Source: Bacteroidales bacterium (GTDB taxonomy: Bacteria > Bacteroidota > Bacteroidia > Bacteroidales > B18-G4). From it: a DNA stretch of 60,597 nt. Under the pieces are notes generated by a model. The model was not told the DNA's origin. It worked only from the letters and a program-made list of their open reading frames with translations, and searched no databases. The position numbers and the translations under genes are program-made. Location: contig JAGYLD010000007.1 of the NCBI GenBank assembly GCA_018401355.1, positions 1 through 60,597 of the forward strand, written 5' to 3'. Shown here piece by piece: positions 1 to 9,475 of this stretch. Each line of letters opens with the position of its first letter. Within the stretch, counting starts at the first letter, position 1.

Positions 1-391
1 TGCTGACTTCACAGAAGATACAACTTATGTATACACAGTAAGTGAAAATGGCGATTACATGTTCGACGTATACGCAGTATATGAAGACTGTGAATCAGAA
101 ACTTCAGCTTATGGTGAATTCTACATCGGTTGTGTTGGAATTGATGAACTGTCAGCAGAAGGCGTAGCCATCTACCCGAACCCGGCTACAGATGTTGTAA
201 ACATCATGGCAACTGAGGATATTACATACGTAACGATCATGAACAATGTAGGACAGGTAGTTTATAACAACAAGGTTGTTAGTGACAACGTGCTGCAGGT
301 TAACACAAGTGCTTTCGAAGCCGGTGTTTACATGATCAAGGTAGAAACTGCCAACGATGTGATGATCCAGAAGGTTATCATCGCTAACTAA
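1..391 (+). CDS. T9SS cargo protein, C-terminal sorting domain (5' truncated)
   Basis: The gene enters from outside the window; the open frame begins at base 2 and ends with TAA at 389-391. About the last 75 residues form a type A T9SS sorting domain. It has the VAIYPNPATDVVNI opening strand, a central 'VTIMNNVGQVVYNN' strand, the 'FEAGVYMIKVET' segment and the final 'IQKVIIAN' strand. In this family the domain directs proteins across the outer membrane and is then removed by the PorU sortase. The preceding visible part (about 50 residues with two cysteines) looks like the end of a beta-sandwich repeat, but the function of the whole protein cannot be judged. Codon use is more GC-rich than in most neighbours, as is common in highly expressed secreted proteins. 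Confidence 0.85.
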   Translation, partial: ADFTEDTTYVYTVSENGDYMFDVYAVYEDCESETSAYGEFYIGCVGIDELSAEGVAIYPNPATDVVNIMATEDITYVTIMNNVGQVVYNNKVVSDNVLQVNTSAFEAGVYMIKVETANDVMIQKVIIAN

Positions 392-430
392 TCCTGAATA
401 AGAGGCTTGCCTCTTACAAAGGAACGATAT

Positions 431-466
431 AAAAAAGGGACCTCTTTTGGGGTCCCTTTTTATTTT
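431..466 (+). terminator. Rho-independent terminator after the T9SS cargo gene
   Basis: A perfect 10-bp stem, AAAAGGGACC (433-442) with GGTCCCTTTT (451-460), an 8-nt loop and a following T-rich tract. It lies 42 bases after the stop codon. Its T tract overlaps the -33 TTTG of the next gene's promoter. Confidence 0.9.
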
Positions 467-495
467 GCTTAGATTCTCATATGTTTATACTTTTG
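464..495 (+). promoter_or_regulatory. Bacteroidota-type promoter of the ABC-F gene
   Basis: TTTG (464-467), a 20-nt spacer and TACTTTTG (488-495) match the Bacteroidota consensus TTTG-N19-21-TAnnTTTG exactly. The -7 box ends only 5 nt before the ATG at 501, so transcription should begin at or within a few bases of the start codon, giving a leaderless or near-leaderless mRNA. Confidence 0.75.
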
Positions 496-500
496 CGGGG

Positions 501-2465
501 ATGATCACAATAAACGATATTTCCATACATTTTACCGGAGAGTATATCTTCCGGAATGTGTCATTTACTATTTCTGAAAAAGATAAAATTGGTCTTGTCG
601 GAAGAAATGGGTCCGGTAAAACTACCCTGATGAGGATAATTGCTGGTTTGCAAAATACCGGATCCGGAGAGGTTGTGCTTCCATCGGATATGACGCTGGG
701 ATATCTTCCACAGGAAAAGAAAATTGAATCCGGTAAAACAATTTTTCAGGATGCATTGGAAGCTTTTGACCATATCCTGGAATTGAAACAAAAAATTGAA
801 GATCTTTCTGCTGAAATAGCTACTCGTAAGGATTATGATTCTCAATCTTATCGCAATATCGTTATTGCTTTATCCGAGACCAATGAAAAATACCAGATAC
901 TTGGAGGGCATCAATACAAGGCAGAAACGGAAAAGGTATTGCTTGGACTGGGCTTCTCCCATAGTGATTTCAGCAGGCCGATGAAGGAATTCAGCCAGGG
1001 ATGGCAAATGCGTGTTGAGCTTGCAAAGATCCTATTAGCAAGACCGAAAATGGTCCTTCTTGATGAACCAACCAATCACCTTGACATTGAATCCATTCAA
1101 TGGCTGGAAGTATTCCTGGCTAATTACCAAGGTGCGATCATGCTTGTTTCCCACGATAGGGCCTTCCTGGATGCTGTTACAAAAAGGACCATTGAAGTGG
1201 CAGATCAGAAGATATATGATTATAAAGACAGCTATTCAGGATATATTGAGAAGCGTGCTGAACGTATTGAATTGCAGGCATCTATGCTGAATAACCAGCA
1301 AAAGCAGGTTCGGCAAATTGAACGCTTCATCGAGCGTTTCAGATATAAAAACACCAAAGCCAAGCAGGTACAATCGAGGATAAAGATGCTCGATAAAATG
1401 GAGAAAATTGAAGTTGAGGAAATTGATGAAACGACTTTTAATTTCAGATTTCCTGAATCTCCACGAGCTGGGAAAGTTATTGCAGAAACAAAGGGGTTGT
1501 CAAAATCATATGATGGTCTGAATGTCCTTGATAATGTTTTCTTTACGGTTATCAGAAATGATAAAATTGCATTTGTGGGTAAAAATGGAGAAGGTAAAAC
1601 AACATTATCTAAAATTTTAACCGGGAAGCTTAGTTATGATGGTGTAATAAAGTTTGGTCACAATGTACAGGTGGGTTATTATGCCCAGGATCAATGGGAG
1701 ATGCTGGATGGGGATAAAACAGTTTTTGAGACCATTGATGATGTTGCAACCGGGGATATGCGTCCAAAAGTCAGGAGCTTGCTGGGTGGCTTTCTTTTCA
1801 GCGGTGAAGCCATCGATAAAAAGGTGAAAGTTCTTTCTGGTGGAGAAAAATCAAGGCTTTCCCTTGCAAAACTCCTTCTGACACCAGTTAACCTGCTTAT
1901 CCTTGATGAGCCGACAAACCACCTGGATATGCAATCAAAGGACATGCTGAAAAATGCCTTGATCCAATATGATGGCACCATGATTGTTGTTTCCCATGAC
2001 AGGGATTTTCTTCAGGGTTTGACGAATAAAGTTTTTGAGTTCAGAAACAAAATGATCAGGGAACATTTAGGAGATATTTATGATTTCCTGGAAACCAGAC
2101 GATTAAAAACACTTGACAGCCTTAATGCGCTCCGGACTTATAAAAGTCAGGATTCAGCCCCGCCGAGTGAGAACAAAATAAATTGGGAAAGAAAAAGACA
2201 AATTGAACGGGAACTCAGAAAAATCAATGTCAACATCCATGATACCGAGAAAATGATTGAAAAGATTGACAATAGTATTGCCGAGATGGATAAGATACTG
2301 GCAAACCCCAGGGATTATAAAGATAGTAAACCATTGGACGAGATATATAGAAATTATGATAACCTCAAGAGGGATTTAGAAAAGCAGATGAACATCTGGG
2401 AAGAAACTCAGCTAAAAAAAGAAGAACTTGAGAATGAAAGAGATGATTTACAGGGTAAAAAATAG
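501..2465 (+). CDS. ABC-F family ATPase (translation/ribosome-associated)
   Basis: A soluble 654-aa protein with two ABC ATPase domains and no membrane segments. ABC-F proteins act on the ribosome rather than in transport. Domain 1 has Walker A GRNGSGKTT (about residue 34), a degenerate signature FSQGWQMR (about 164) and Walker B LLDEPTNHLD (about 186). A charged, helical interdomain linker follows (about 240-310). Domain 2 has Walker A GKNGEGKTT (about 360), a classical LSGGEKSR signature (about 445) and LILDEPTNHLD. The last 60-70 residues are a charged coiled coil, as in Uup/YdiF-type members. The ATG at 501 is chosen because the promoter -7 box sits just upstream; a TTG at 447 would start inside the terminator. 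I cannot assign the exact ABC-F subtype or decide whether it has an antibiotic-protection role. Confidence 0.92.
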   Translation: MITINDISIHFTGEYIFRNVSFTISEKDKIGLVGRNGSGKTTLMRIIAGLQNTGSGEVVLPSDMTLGYLPQEKKIESGKTIFQDALEAFDHILELKQKIEDLSAEIATRKDYDSQSYRNIVIALSETNEKYQILGGHQYKAETEKVLLGLGFSHSDFSRPMKEFSQGWQMRVELAKILLARPKMVLLDEPTNHLDIESIQWLEVFLANYQGAIMLVSHDRAFLDAVTKRTIEVADQKIYDYKDSYSGYIEKRAERIELQASMLNNQQKQVRQIERFIERFRYKNTKAKQVQSRIKMLDKMEKIEVEEIDETTFNFRFPESPRAGKVIAETKGLSKSYDGLNVLDNVFFTVIRNDKIAFVGKNGEGKTTLSKILTGKLSYDGVIKFGHNVQVGYYAQDQWEMLDGDKTVFETIDDVATGDMRPKVRSLLGGFLFSGEAIDKKVKVLSGGEKSRLSLAKLLLTPVNLLILDEPTNHLDMQSKDMLKNALIQYDGTMIVVSHDRDFLQGLTNKVFEFRNKMIREHLGDIYDFLETRRLKTLDSLNALRTYKSQDSAPPSENKINWERKRQIERELRKINVNIHDTEKMIEKIDNSIAEMDKILANPRDYKDSKPLDEIYRNYDNLKRDLEKQMNIWEETQLKKEELENERDDLQGKK

Positions 2466-2475
2466 AATTCCGTGA

Positions 2476-3450
2476 TCAAGACTCCCTGTTCATTAGTTTT
2501 GCTGCAAATTCCTCAATGATTTTTTTCCGGGATGATTCGATTTCTATCAGATTTAAATGACTTAATGCCAGTTCATAGTATTTCCGGATTTTGGCTTCTG
2601 TAATTTCAGGAATATTCAGGTCCTGGTAAATTTTTTTTACGCCACTTATTTTTATTCTGTAATCTTCCTCATCTAATGCAAATAACTCATCCAGCTTCTT
2701 TTTTTGCTGAGCGTTGGCCAGCTCTAAGCCTTTAAGGTATAGGAAAGTTTTTTTGTTTGTTTTGATATCACCACCCGACATTTTTCCGAATTTCTCTTCG
2801 TCTCCAAATGCATCCAGGAGATCATCTTTCAATTGAAATGCCATTCCAAGGTTTTCACCAAAATGGTAAATGTTTTCAGCGTCATTTTCATTCCCTCCCG
2901 CAATAATGGCCCCTATTTTTAAAGAGGCTGCAAGCAAAACCGCTGTTTTCAGTCTGATCATAGATAGGTAATCATTGATTCCTACACTGTCGGATGTTTC
3001 AAAGTTAATGTCCAGCTGTTGCCCCTCGCATATTTCAATTGCGGTTTGTGTAAATGTTTCGAGGATCGAAGGCAATAAGGATGTATTGACTTTTGAAATA
3101 TGTTTGTATGCGAGAGCGAACATGGTGTCGCCGGAAAGAATGGCAATATTTTCTGACCACTTTTTATAGACCGTTGCTTTGCCTCTTCTTATCGGTGCCC
3201 TGTCCATAATATCATCATGTATCAGTGTGAAATTATGGAACACTTCAATACCGATGGCGGCATCCAGCGCATCCTGTAAATCTCCCCCGAACATATCGCA
3301 TGACATAAGCAACGAAACCGGACGCATCCTTTTACCCCCCAGTTCCATGGTATAATTGATGGGATCATATAGTTCGGCAGGAAATCCGTCAAATGAGGTT
3401 TTTTTCAGTACATTGTTAAAACTGTAAAGTAATTCTTTATAGGAATGCAT
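2476..3450 (-). CDS. Polyprenyl (geranylgeranyl/farnesyl-type) diphosphate synthase
   Basis: A 324-aa trans-isoprenyl diphosphate synthase, which condenses isopentenyl diphosphate onto an allylic diphosphate. Both aspartate-rich Mg-binding motifs are present: first DDIMD at residues 79-83 (within LIHDDIMD), second DDLLD at 209-213 (within QLKDDLLDAFGD). The GGKRMRP substrate-binding motif is at 38-44. Length and motifs fit the short-chain IspA/GGPPS group, but product chain length cannot be read reliably. It is the last gene of a leftward group: its ATG lies 3 nt after the rmlA stop, so the two are probably co-transcribed and may be translationally coupled. Likely products feed quinones, carotenoids or undecaprenyl-type carriers. 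Confidence 0.9.
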   Translation of the reverse strand: MHSYKELLYSFNNVLKKTSFDGFPAELYDPINYTMELGGKRMRPVSLLMSCDMFGGDLQDALDAAIGIEVFHNFTLIHDDIMDRAPIRRGKATVYKKWSENIAILSGDTMFALAYKHISKVNTSLLPSILETFTQTAIEICEGQQLDINFETSDSVGINDYLSMIRLKTAVLLAASLKIGAIIAGGNENDAENIYHFGENLGMAFQLKDDLLDAFGDEEKFGKMSGGDIKTNKKTFLYLKGLELANAQQKKKLDELFALDEEDYRIKISGVKKIYQDLNIPEITEAKIRKYYELALSHLNLIEIESSRKKIIEEFAAKLMNRES

Positions 3451-3453
3451 ATT

Positions 3454-4317
3454 TTATTGCTCTAAAAGGTTTACAAGGTATTCGCCATATCCGCTTTTCA
3501 GGAGCGGTTGGGCAATTTTTAATAATTGCTCCTTATCAATAAAACCCTGCCGATATGCAATTTCTTCAATACAGCCTATTTTCTGGCCCTGTCTTTTTTC
3601 GATTACCTCAACAAACTGTGAAGCTTCCATCAATGATTCAAATGTTCCTGTATCGAGCCAGGCTGTTCCTCTGTCGAGGATACCGACCTTCAGGCTGTTC
3701 TGCCTCAGGTAATGCTTATTAACATCCGTGATCTCATACTCACCACGGGCACTTGGCTGGATGTTTTTTGCAACATCAATTACGGTATTGTCATAAAAAT
3801 ATAAACCAGGAACGGCAAAATTTGACTTTGGCTTTTGGGGTTTTTCTTCAATGGAAATGGCAATGTTATCTTCATCAAACTCAACAACACCATATCTTTC
3901 AGGATTGGATACATGATAGGCGAATACCATGCCACCTTCAGGGTCATTGTTTTCCTGCAAGAGGTTTTGCAGTCCTGTACCATAAAAAATATTATCTCCC
4001 AGGATGAGTGCAGCTTTATCATTGCCGATAAAATACTCTCCAATAACAAATGCCTGGGCCAGTCCGTTTGGAACTTCCTGAACGGCATAGGAAAAAGAAC
4101 AACCAAAGTTTGAACCGTCTCCCAATAGTTTCATGAAACTTTGGTTGTCTTGCGGGGTGGTAATGATCAAAATGTCCTTGATACCTGCCATCATCAATAT
4201 AGACAGGGGATAATAGATCATTGGCTTGTCATAAATGGGCATTAATTGTTTACTGATGGCCATGGTTATGGGATAAAGCCTTGTTCCTGAACCTCCCGCA
4301 AGAATAATTCCTTTCAT
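3454..4317 (-). CDS. rmlA: Glucose-1-phosphate thymidylyltransferase
   Basis: A 287-aa nucleotidyltransferase of the RmlA/RfbA type. It makes dTDP-glucose from dTTP and glucose-1-phosphate, the first step of dTDP-L-rhamnose synthesis. It begins with the nucleotide-binding loop [16 protein letters not shown], followed by [24 protein letters not shown] (metal/substrate site), VEFDEDN and [10 protein letters not shown], all typical of RmlA. Length is standard for the family. The other rml genes (B, C, D) are not in the window. It sits between the MMPL transporter (48 nt upstream) and the prenyl synthase (3 nt downstream), suggesting a loose envelope-biosynthesis operon. Confidence 0.93.
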   Translation of the reverse strand: MKGIILAGGSGTRLYPITMAISKQLMPIYDKPMIYYPLSILMMAGIKDILIITTPQDNQSFMKLLGDGSNFGCSFSYAVQEVPNGLAQAFVIGEYFIGNDKAALILGDNIFYGTGLQNLLQENNDPEGGMVFAYHVSNPERYGVVEFDEDNIAISIEEKPQKPKSNFAVPGLYFYDNTVIDVAKNIQPSARGEYEITDVNKHYLRQNSLKVGILDRGTAWLDTGTFESLMEASQFVEVIEKRQGQKIGCIEEIAYRQGFIDKEQLLKIAQPLLKSGYGEYLVNLLEQ

Positions 4318-4365
4318 AAGCGATTTTTTGAAAATTATATTGGTATTCGATTGGTTATAATATTA

Positions 4366-6825
4366 CTATGCGGAACCCCGTGTGTCAATTTCTAATTCAT
4401 CCAGTTCTATATCTTCTTCCTCGTCAAATATCTCCAGCAATGGTTCCTTAAATGCTTTAGTTGTTATGTATTTATCCAAAGTTAATAAAAGTGATGGAAG
4501 TATGAGTAAATTTGAAAGGAGCGCAACAATTAATGTGAAACATATAAGATATCCAAGGGCCTCAGTACCGCCAAAGGATGAAAGAATAAATATCGAAAAC
4601 CCAAAAAACAGAACGACAGAGGAATAAACCATGCTGAAACCGGTTTCTTTGAGTGCAGCCAATACAGAAGCCCTGATATTCCAGTCATTATACCTTAATT
4701 GTAATCTGTACCGCGATAAATAATGTATGGCATTGTCGACGGAAATACCAAGGGCAATGCTAAAAATGAGTATTGTCGATGGTTTAATTGAGATTCCTGT
4801 GAATCCCATCATTCCTGCTGTCAGCAAAAGAGGTATAAGGTTGGGCACCAGGGAAATAATGATCATCCTGAAGGACGTAAATAACAAGGCCATTAAAATT
4901 GAAATAATAATAAGGGCAAGTATAAGGCTGGAAACAAGGTTCTTAACCAGGTAGTCTGTACCTTTTAAATAAACTACACTCGTTCCGGTCATGTGCACAT
5001 CATAATCAGAAGGAGGGAAGATCTTATCAATCTCCGGCCTCAGGCTATCTGTGATCATCTCGATTTCCCTTGTTCCAATGTTGGCCATTTGTATGCTTAA
5101 CCTTGTTATCTGGTTTGAAGTGTCGATAAAGGAGTGAAATGTCTTATTGTTTTGGCTGTCAGAGGTGTATCTTTTTAGTTCATTTAGTTTTGTAGGGGGA
5201 GGCATGATATAATACTTAGGGTTGCCTCCCCTGTGTGCCTGGTATATAAAACTTATACCATCTACCAATGATAATGGACGGCTGAAATATTTCGAGAATA
5301 GTGAATCCTTCTTAAAAAGCCGTTGCAAGCGTTTTATTTTGTAGAGTGCTTCTGCGTTGTTTTTGAAAAGTCCATTTTCTTCTTTTGTGTCAATCGATAT
5401 TTCCAGCGGTAAGACACCTTTAAAATTGTCCTCCATAAATACAAGATCCTTGTATAATTTATGGCCTTTGGAGATGTCATCAACAATTTTTCCTGTTGTT
5501 TCCAGCTTTGTAACGCCGAAGATGGCCACCGCGATGATTAAGGCCGCAACGACATATATGGGATTTCTGTAATGAAGAACAAGATTTACAACCCGATCTA
5601 TGATCTTACTGACAAAACTCTTTTCAAGATGTTTAAAATGACGCTCCTTAGGAGGAGGTAAATAACTGAAGAAAATGGGGATAAGCACCAACGTTAGCAA
5701 ATATGCTACTAAAATATTCAAAGATGCAATGATACCGAACTCAGTAAGAATTCGATTCCCGGTGATTGTAAATGCTGCAAAACCAGCCGCAGTTGTTGCA
5801 TTGGTAAGTAGATTTGCGTTGCCTATTCTTTGTACAACCCTCGACAGGGCCCGGATCTTGTTTCTGTGGTTTTTATATTCCGAATGATATTTGTTTAACA
5901 AAAAGATACAGTTTTCCACCACGATGATGATCATTAGCGGAGGTAATATCCCTGTCAGCATGGTGATTCTGTAGTTAAAGAGAGAGATGCTTCCCAAAAC
6001 CCAAATGACAACCATGATCATTACCAGTGCAGGAAAGACCACTGCCCTGACAGACCTGAAAAAAATGAACAGTATGACCGCTGCAATGATCGCCGCAAGG
6101 TATATGAAAAAGATAAGCTCATCTTCAAGGGTTTTTGCTGTAACTATACGGATATAGGGTAGGCCGGAATAATGTATTTCAAGATCGTTTTTCTGTCCGA
6201 ATTCGTCAGCCAAAGCCTTGATCTCTTTCATCAAACGGGTTCGCTGCTTGGAATTCAAAACAGATTTGTCAAGGGTAACCATCAATAATGTTACTCCGGT
6301 TTCCTGGTTATACAGGAAGTTCTTATAAAATGGAAGATTATAAATGATTTGTTCCAGGCTGTCAACTTCTTCCTGGCTGATGGGTTTGCGCGAAACAACA
6401 GGCTGAAAATCCATTTTTTCAAGACTGTCATTGCTTACCAGGTTGAATACTTTTGCTGTAGACAGGACACCCTCCACGCCGTCAATTTCTGCAATATTGT
6501 GGGTTAAGTCATACCAATCATTGTACTTATCAAAGCAATATAATCCTTTATCCTGAATACCAATAAACATTACACTGCCATCCTGGCCAAAACGTTGTTT
6601 GAATTCTTCATAAACAATTGCTGTACTGTCCGTGTCAGGAAGCATTTTGGAAAACTCATAGGAGAGTTTTACATGTAAGGCGTTATAAAACATGAAGGCA
6701 GTTAACAGGCCAATGATGATCAAATTCAGCAGCCTGTTTCTCAGGATTAACCTTACAACAAATGTCCACATTCCTGCCATTGGAGATTGGGCGTAAGTCT
6801 CAGTTTGTGAATTATAAAAGACCAC
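4366..6825 (-). CDS. RND/MMPL-family transporter
   Basis: A large inner-membrane protein of 804-819 aa. The topology is duplicated: one N-terminal helix (about 20-40 of the long form), a large periplasmic loop, a 5-helix block (about 235-400), a connecting helix (about 430-450), a second periplasmic loop and a second 5-helix block (about 635-790). The C-terminal tail is acidic. This is the MMPL/sterol-sensing-like RND layout, whose members export lipids or hydrophobic compounds using the proton gradient. Two starts are possible: GTG at 6825, or ATG at 6780 (residue 16, followed by MAGMWTFV). The shorter form puts the first helix nearer the N terminus and may be the real one. It lies upstream of rmlA and the prenyl synthase on the same strand, so a lipid-linked substrate is plausible but unproven. 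Confidence 0.88.
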   Translation of the reverse strand: MVFYNSQTETYAQSPMAGMWTFVVRLILRNRLLNLIIIGLLTAFMFYNALHVKLSYEFSKMLPDTDSTAIVYEEFKQRFGQDGSVMFIGIQDKGLYCFDKYNDWYDLTHNIAEIDGVEGVLSTAKVFNLVSNDSLEKMDFQPVVSRKPISQEEVDSLEQIIYNLPFYKNFLYNQETGVTLLMVTLDKSVLNSKQRTRLMKEIKALADEFGQKNDLEIHYSGLPYIRIVTAKTLEDELIFFIYLAAIIAAVILFIFFRSVRAVVFPALVMIMVVIWVLGSISLFNYRITMLTGILPPLMIIIVVENCIFLLNKYHSEYKNHRNKIRALSRVVQRIGNANLLTNATTAAGFAAFTITGNRILTEFGIIASLNILVAYLLTLVLIPIFFSYLPPPKERHFKHLEKSFVSKIIDRVVNLVLHYRNPIYVVAALIIAVAIFGVTKLETTGKIVDDISKGHKLYKDLVFMEDNFKGVLPLEISIDTKEENGLFKNNAEALYKIKRLQRLFKKDSLFSKYFSRPLSLVDGISFIYQAHRGGNPKYYIMPPPTKLNELKRYTSDSQNNKTFHSFIDTSNQITRLSIQMANIGTREIEMITDSLRPEIDKIFPPSDYDVHMTGTSVVYLKGTDYLVKNLVSSLILALIIISILMALLFTSFRMIIISLVPNLIPLLLTAGMMGFTGISIKPSTILIFSIALGISVDNAIHYLSRYRLQLRYNDWNIRASVLAALKETGFSMVYSSVVLFFGFSIFILSSFGGTEALGYLICFTLIVALLSNLLILPSLLLTLDKYITTKAFKEPLLEIFDEEEDIELDELEIDTRGSA

Positions 6826-6918
6826 GAATATACATCATTTGACCGGAATACAGAAATCAGGCAATCTTTATTTTATGGCTTAGTACATGCTCAAATTTTG
6901 TTAATTTTATGTCCTTCA

Positions 6919-7125
6919 ATGAGATGTTTTATGCTAAGAGTCCTGGTTTTTACTTTATTTACTTTGTTGTTATTCTCATGTGCCAGTCCGGAAAAGCTCA
7001 TACAGGAAAGGGCATATGGACCTGCTGTTGAACATCTGGTTAATATTGATAATGGCGATGTTCCCATTTCTGCAGACGATGCAATGGTATTGGATGATGC
7101 CCTGAATTTCAGGGATTTATTATAA
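6919..7125 (+). CDS. Small lipoprotein of unknown function
   Basis: A 68-aa protein; an ATG at 6931 gives a 64-aa form. It has a short basic start, a hydrophobic stretch and a lipobox ending LLLFSC with cysteine about residue 22, followed by ASPEKLIQERAY. The mature part is about 45 acidic residues without recognisable domains. The lipobox is convincing, so I expect an envelope lipoprotein. It diverges from the MMPL gene and precedes the dehydrogenase by about 32 bases. I do not recognise a family. Confidence 0.6.
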   Translation: MRCFMLRVLVFTLFTLLLFSCASPEKLIQERAYGPAVEHLVNIDNGDVPISADDAMVLDDALNFRDLL

Positions 7126-7157
7126 CAAACCCTGTGGGATGAAGATTATATACAAAA

Positions 7158-8105
7158 ATGATGATGAAAAAGGTTTTATTCATTGACGAAGTGCATCATG
7201 TGTTGAAGGAAGAATTGGAAGCAATGGGATTTCATTGTGATGATTATATATCACGATCGCGACATGAAATCCTTGAAATATTACATGATTATTTTGGGGT
7301 TGTTATTCGCAGTAAGTTTATTATTGACAAGACATTCCTTGATCATGCGATAAATTTGAAGTTTATTGCACGCGCGGGTTCCGGCATGGAGAATATCAAT
7401 ACCCATTATGCCGGTAAAAAGGGTATTCATTGTATTAACTCTCCTGAAGGAAACCGTGATGCGGTTGGAGAACATACCCTGGGTATGCTCATCGCCATGT
7501 TGAATAAATTTGTTTCTTCAGATCAACAAGTGAGGCAAGGTTTCTGGGACAGGGAGGCCAATCGTGGAACAGAAATTAAAGGGAAAGTTGTTGCCATAAT
7601 CGGCTATGGTAACATGGGATCGGCATTTGCTCAACGTTTAAAGGGATTTGATGCGGAAGTAATCGCTTATGATAAATATAAGAATGGTTTTTCTTCTGAT
7701 CATGTGAGAGAAGTCTCTATGGATGAGGTTTATAAGAAGGCTGATATTTTGAGTTTACATGTGCCTTTGACGGAAGAAACAGAATATATGGTCAATATTG
7801 AATATTTGAATAAATTTGCAAAACCTATTTATTTGATCAATACAGCAAGAGGTAAGGTAATTCGGACAGAGCATCTTGCAGAGATGATCAGAAATGGGAA
7901 AGTTCTTGGAGCAGCTCTTGATGTTATGGAATATGAATCTGTTTCTTTTGATTCTTTTGAAGAAGGTCAATTACCTGAGGTATTCCGGTTTTTGGCTTCT
8001 TCACCCAATGTCCTGTTAACTCCTCATGTAGCTGGCTGGACCAATGAATCAAAGTATAAGCTGGCACAGGTCCTGGCCAAAAAAGTGAAAGAATTATTTG
8101 TATAA
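7158..8105 (+). CDS. D-isomer-specific 2-hydroxyacid dehydrogenase (SerA-like)
   Basis: A 315-aa NAD-dependent dehydrogenase. The Rossmann motif VVAIIGYGNMGSAFAQRL (about 143-160) and the catalytic Arg/Glu/His layout are visible: 'INTARGKVI' carries the Arg, 'GAALDVMEYE' the Glu region and 'LLTPHVAGWTNES' the His. It resembles D-3-phosphoglycerate dehydrogenase but lacks the C-terminal ACT regulatory domain, so it could be a short SerA or act on another 2-hydroxyacid. Three consecutive ATGs (7158, 7161, 7164) precede KKVLFIDE; the third may be the real start. The PFK gene follows, 22 nt past the stop. Confidence 0.88.
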   Translation: MMMKKVLFIDEVHHVLKEELEAMGFHCDDYISRSRHEILEILHDYFGVVIRSKFIIDKTFLDHAINLKFIARAGSGMENINTHYAGKKGIHCINSPEGNRDAVGEHTLGMLIAMLNKFVSSDQQVRQGFWDREANRGTEIKGKVVAIIGYGNMGSAFAQRLKGFDAEVIAYDKYKNGFSSDHVREVSMDEVYKKADILSLHVPLTEETEYMVNIEYLNKFAKPIYLINTARGKVIRTEHLAEMIRNGKVLGAALDVMEYESVSFDSFEEGQLPEVFRFLASSPNVLLTPHVAGWTNESKYKLAQVLAKKVKELFV

Positions 8106-8127
8106 ATATAGATTGATTTTGATTATT

Positions 8128-9369
8128 ATGCAGAAAAACAAATTATTTCAAGGTAAAACATTGGCAATCCTTTCCGGTGGTGGTGATACACCTGCCATTA
8201 ATTCGAGCATTGAGTCGGTCAGAAACAGGGCTTCTCTATTGGGGTTCAAAGTATTTGGTGTGAGGCATGGATGGAAAGGATTAATAGGGGAAGGTGATAT
8301 TGTGGACCTGACCAATCAACCTTATAACGGTTGGTATGGGGGATCAGCTTTGCGTTCAAGCCGGACAAACCCATTTCCTTCAAAAAAGAATCCTGAAAAC
8401 AGGGTTCCTCAGATTTTGCACAATCTTGAGAAGTATAAGATTGATGTGCTGGTTACCATTGGAGGGGATGATACAAATGGTGCAGCCAAAAGACTTTATG
8501 AGACTGAAGGGATTCCTGTTATTGGATTTCCAAAAACAATTGATAATGATCTCAGAACCCGGACAATGCATAATTTTAATGGTGAAGATATCGAGGCAGT
8601 TCTGTGTCCGGGGTTTCCCTCTGCTGCCAAAGCCATTGCGGAATATACCGCCAAACTCAAGACAACGGCCGAATCTCATTCCAGGATCATTGTTCTTGAA
8701 GTTATGGGCAGGGATGCAGGTTGGCTGACTGGTTCAGCCATCTTTGGGGGTGCTGAGCTTGGCCTGGTGCCGGAATATGAAATAACGAAGGAAAGAAAAG
8801 AAGTTTTTTTTGAAACAGTGAAGGAAGCCTATATGCAATCACCCAAAAAATCTTTGATAATACCTGTTTCGGAAGGGGTTCGCTGGTATAATGAAAAGGA
8901 AGATAAGGTGGATGTGGTTTATGCCTCTTCAGAGGTCGATGAATATGGCCATCCAAGATTTGGAGGGATAAGCGGAGTTATTGCCTCAGATATATCCAAA
9001 AGATTGAAAATTGAGGCCAGGGCCCAGATAACCGGTTATTATGCCCGGTCCGGGATCTGTCGTAAATATGACAGAAGGCTTACCACAACCCTTGCAGATA
9101 AAATTGTTGACCTTTTGTTAAAAGAAGAGTTTGGACAAATGCCGGTCATCAAGAAAATGGTACCATATGAAGAGCTGGAAGAATATAATGCCGCTTCCAT
9201 TGACATGGGACAAATTGGTAATAAACCCCTGCCTGAACAATATTATAATGTTGATAAATTCAGTTTTTCTGAAGCATATATCGATTTCCTCTCAAAGATC
9301 CTCAAATATATGAGGTATGAGGATTTTGAGTATGATTTTCCAATTGTTATTCCTGAAGATCTAAAATAA
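8128..9369 (+). CDS. 6-phosphofructokinase, pyrophosphate-dependent type by active-site residues
   Basis: A 413-aa PfkA-superfamily enzyme that phosphorylates fructose-6-phosphate. Key motifs are ILSGGGDTPAIN (14-25), GGDDT (112-116) and PKTIDND (135-141). In ATP-dependent bacterial PFKs the corresponding positions are glycine (GGDGS and PGTIDND). Asp115 and Lys136 here are the residues used as the signature of PPi-dependent enzymes, so I infer pyrophosphate as phosphoryl donor and a potentially reversible reaction. Further motifs are VEVMGRDAGWLTG-like VLEVMGRDAGWLT and GYYARSG. The ATG at 8128 is chosen; a TTG at 8098 would overlap the dehydrogenase. It is followed by a strong terminator. 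Confidence 0.9.
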   Translation: MQKNKLFQGKTLAILSGGGDTPAINSSIESVRNRASLLGFKVFGVRHGWKGLIGEGDIVDLTNQPYNGWYGGSALRSSRTNPFPSKKNPENRVPQILHNLEKYKIDVLVTIGGDDTNGAAKRLYETEGIPVIGFPKTIDNDLRTRTMHNFNGEDIEAVLCPGFPSAAKAIAEYTAKLKTTAESHSRIIVLEVMGRDAGWLTGSAIFGGAELGLVPEYEITKERKEVFFETVKEAYMQSPKKSLIIPVSEGVRWYNEKEDKVDVVYASSEVDEYGHPRFGGISGVIASDISKRLKIEARAQITGYYARSGICRKYDRRLTTTLADKIVDLLLKEEFGQMPVIKKMVPYEELEEYNAASIDMGQIGNKPLPEQYYNVDKFSFSEAYIDFLSKILKYMRYEDFEYDFPIVIPEDLK

Positions 9370-9413
9370 TTTTTCTGAAAAAGGGAATAAAAAGCTTTTA
9401 AGGGTACTAATAG

Positions 9414-9453
9414 AAAAAGGGGCTGTATGCTTGTGCATGACAGCCTTTATTTA
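9414..9453 (+). terminator. Terminator after the phosphofructokinase gene
   Basis: GGCTGTATGC pairs with GCATGACAGCC around a TTGT loop (about 9421-9445), with one bulged G on the right arm. TTTATTTATT follows. It separates the PFK unit from the next secreted-protein gene. Confidence 0.8.
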
Positions 9454-9475
9454 TTAATCTTAAAATTCTATTGGT

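Noticed and set aside
447-500. TTG start for the ABC-F protein adding 18 residues
   Set aside because: It lies inside the upstream terminator hairpin and before the promoter -7 box, so it would not be in the mRNA.
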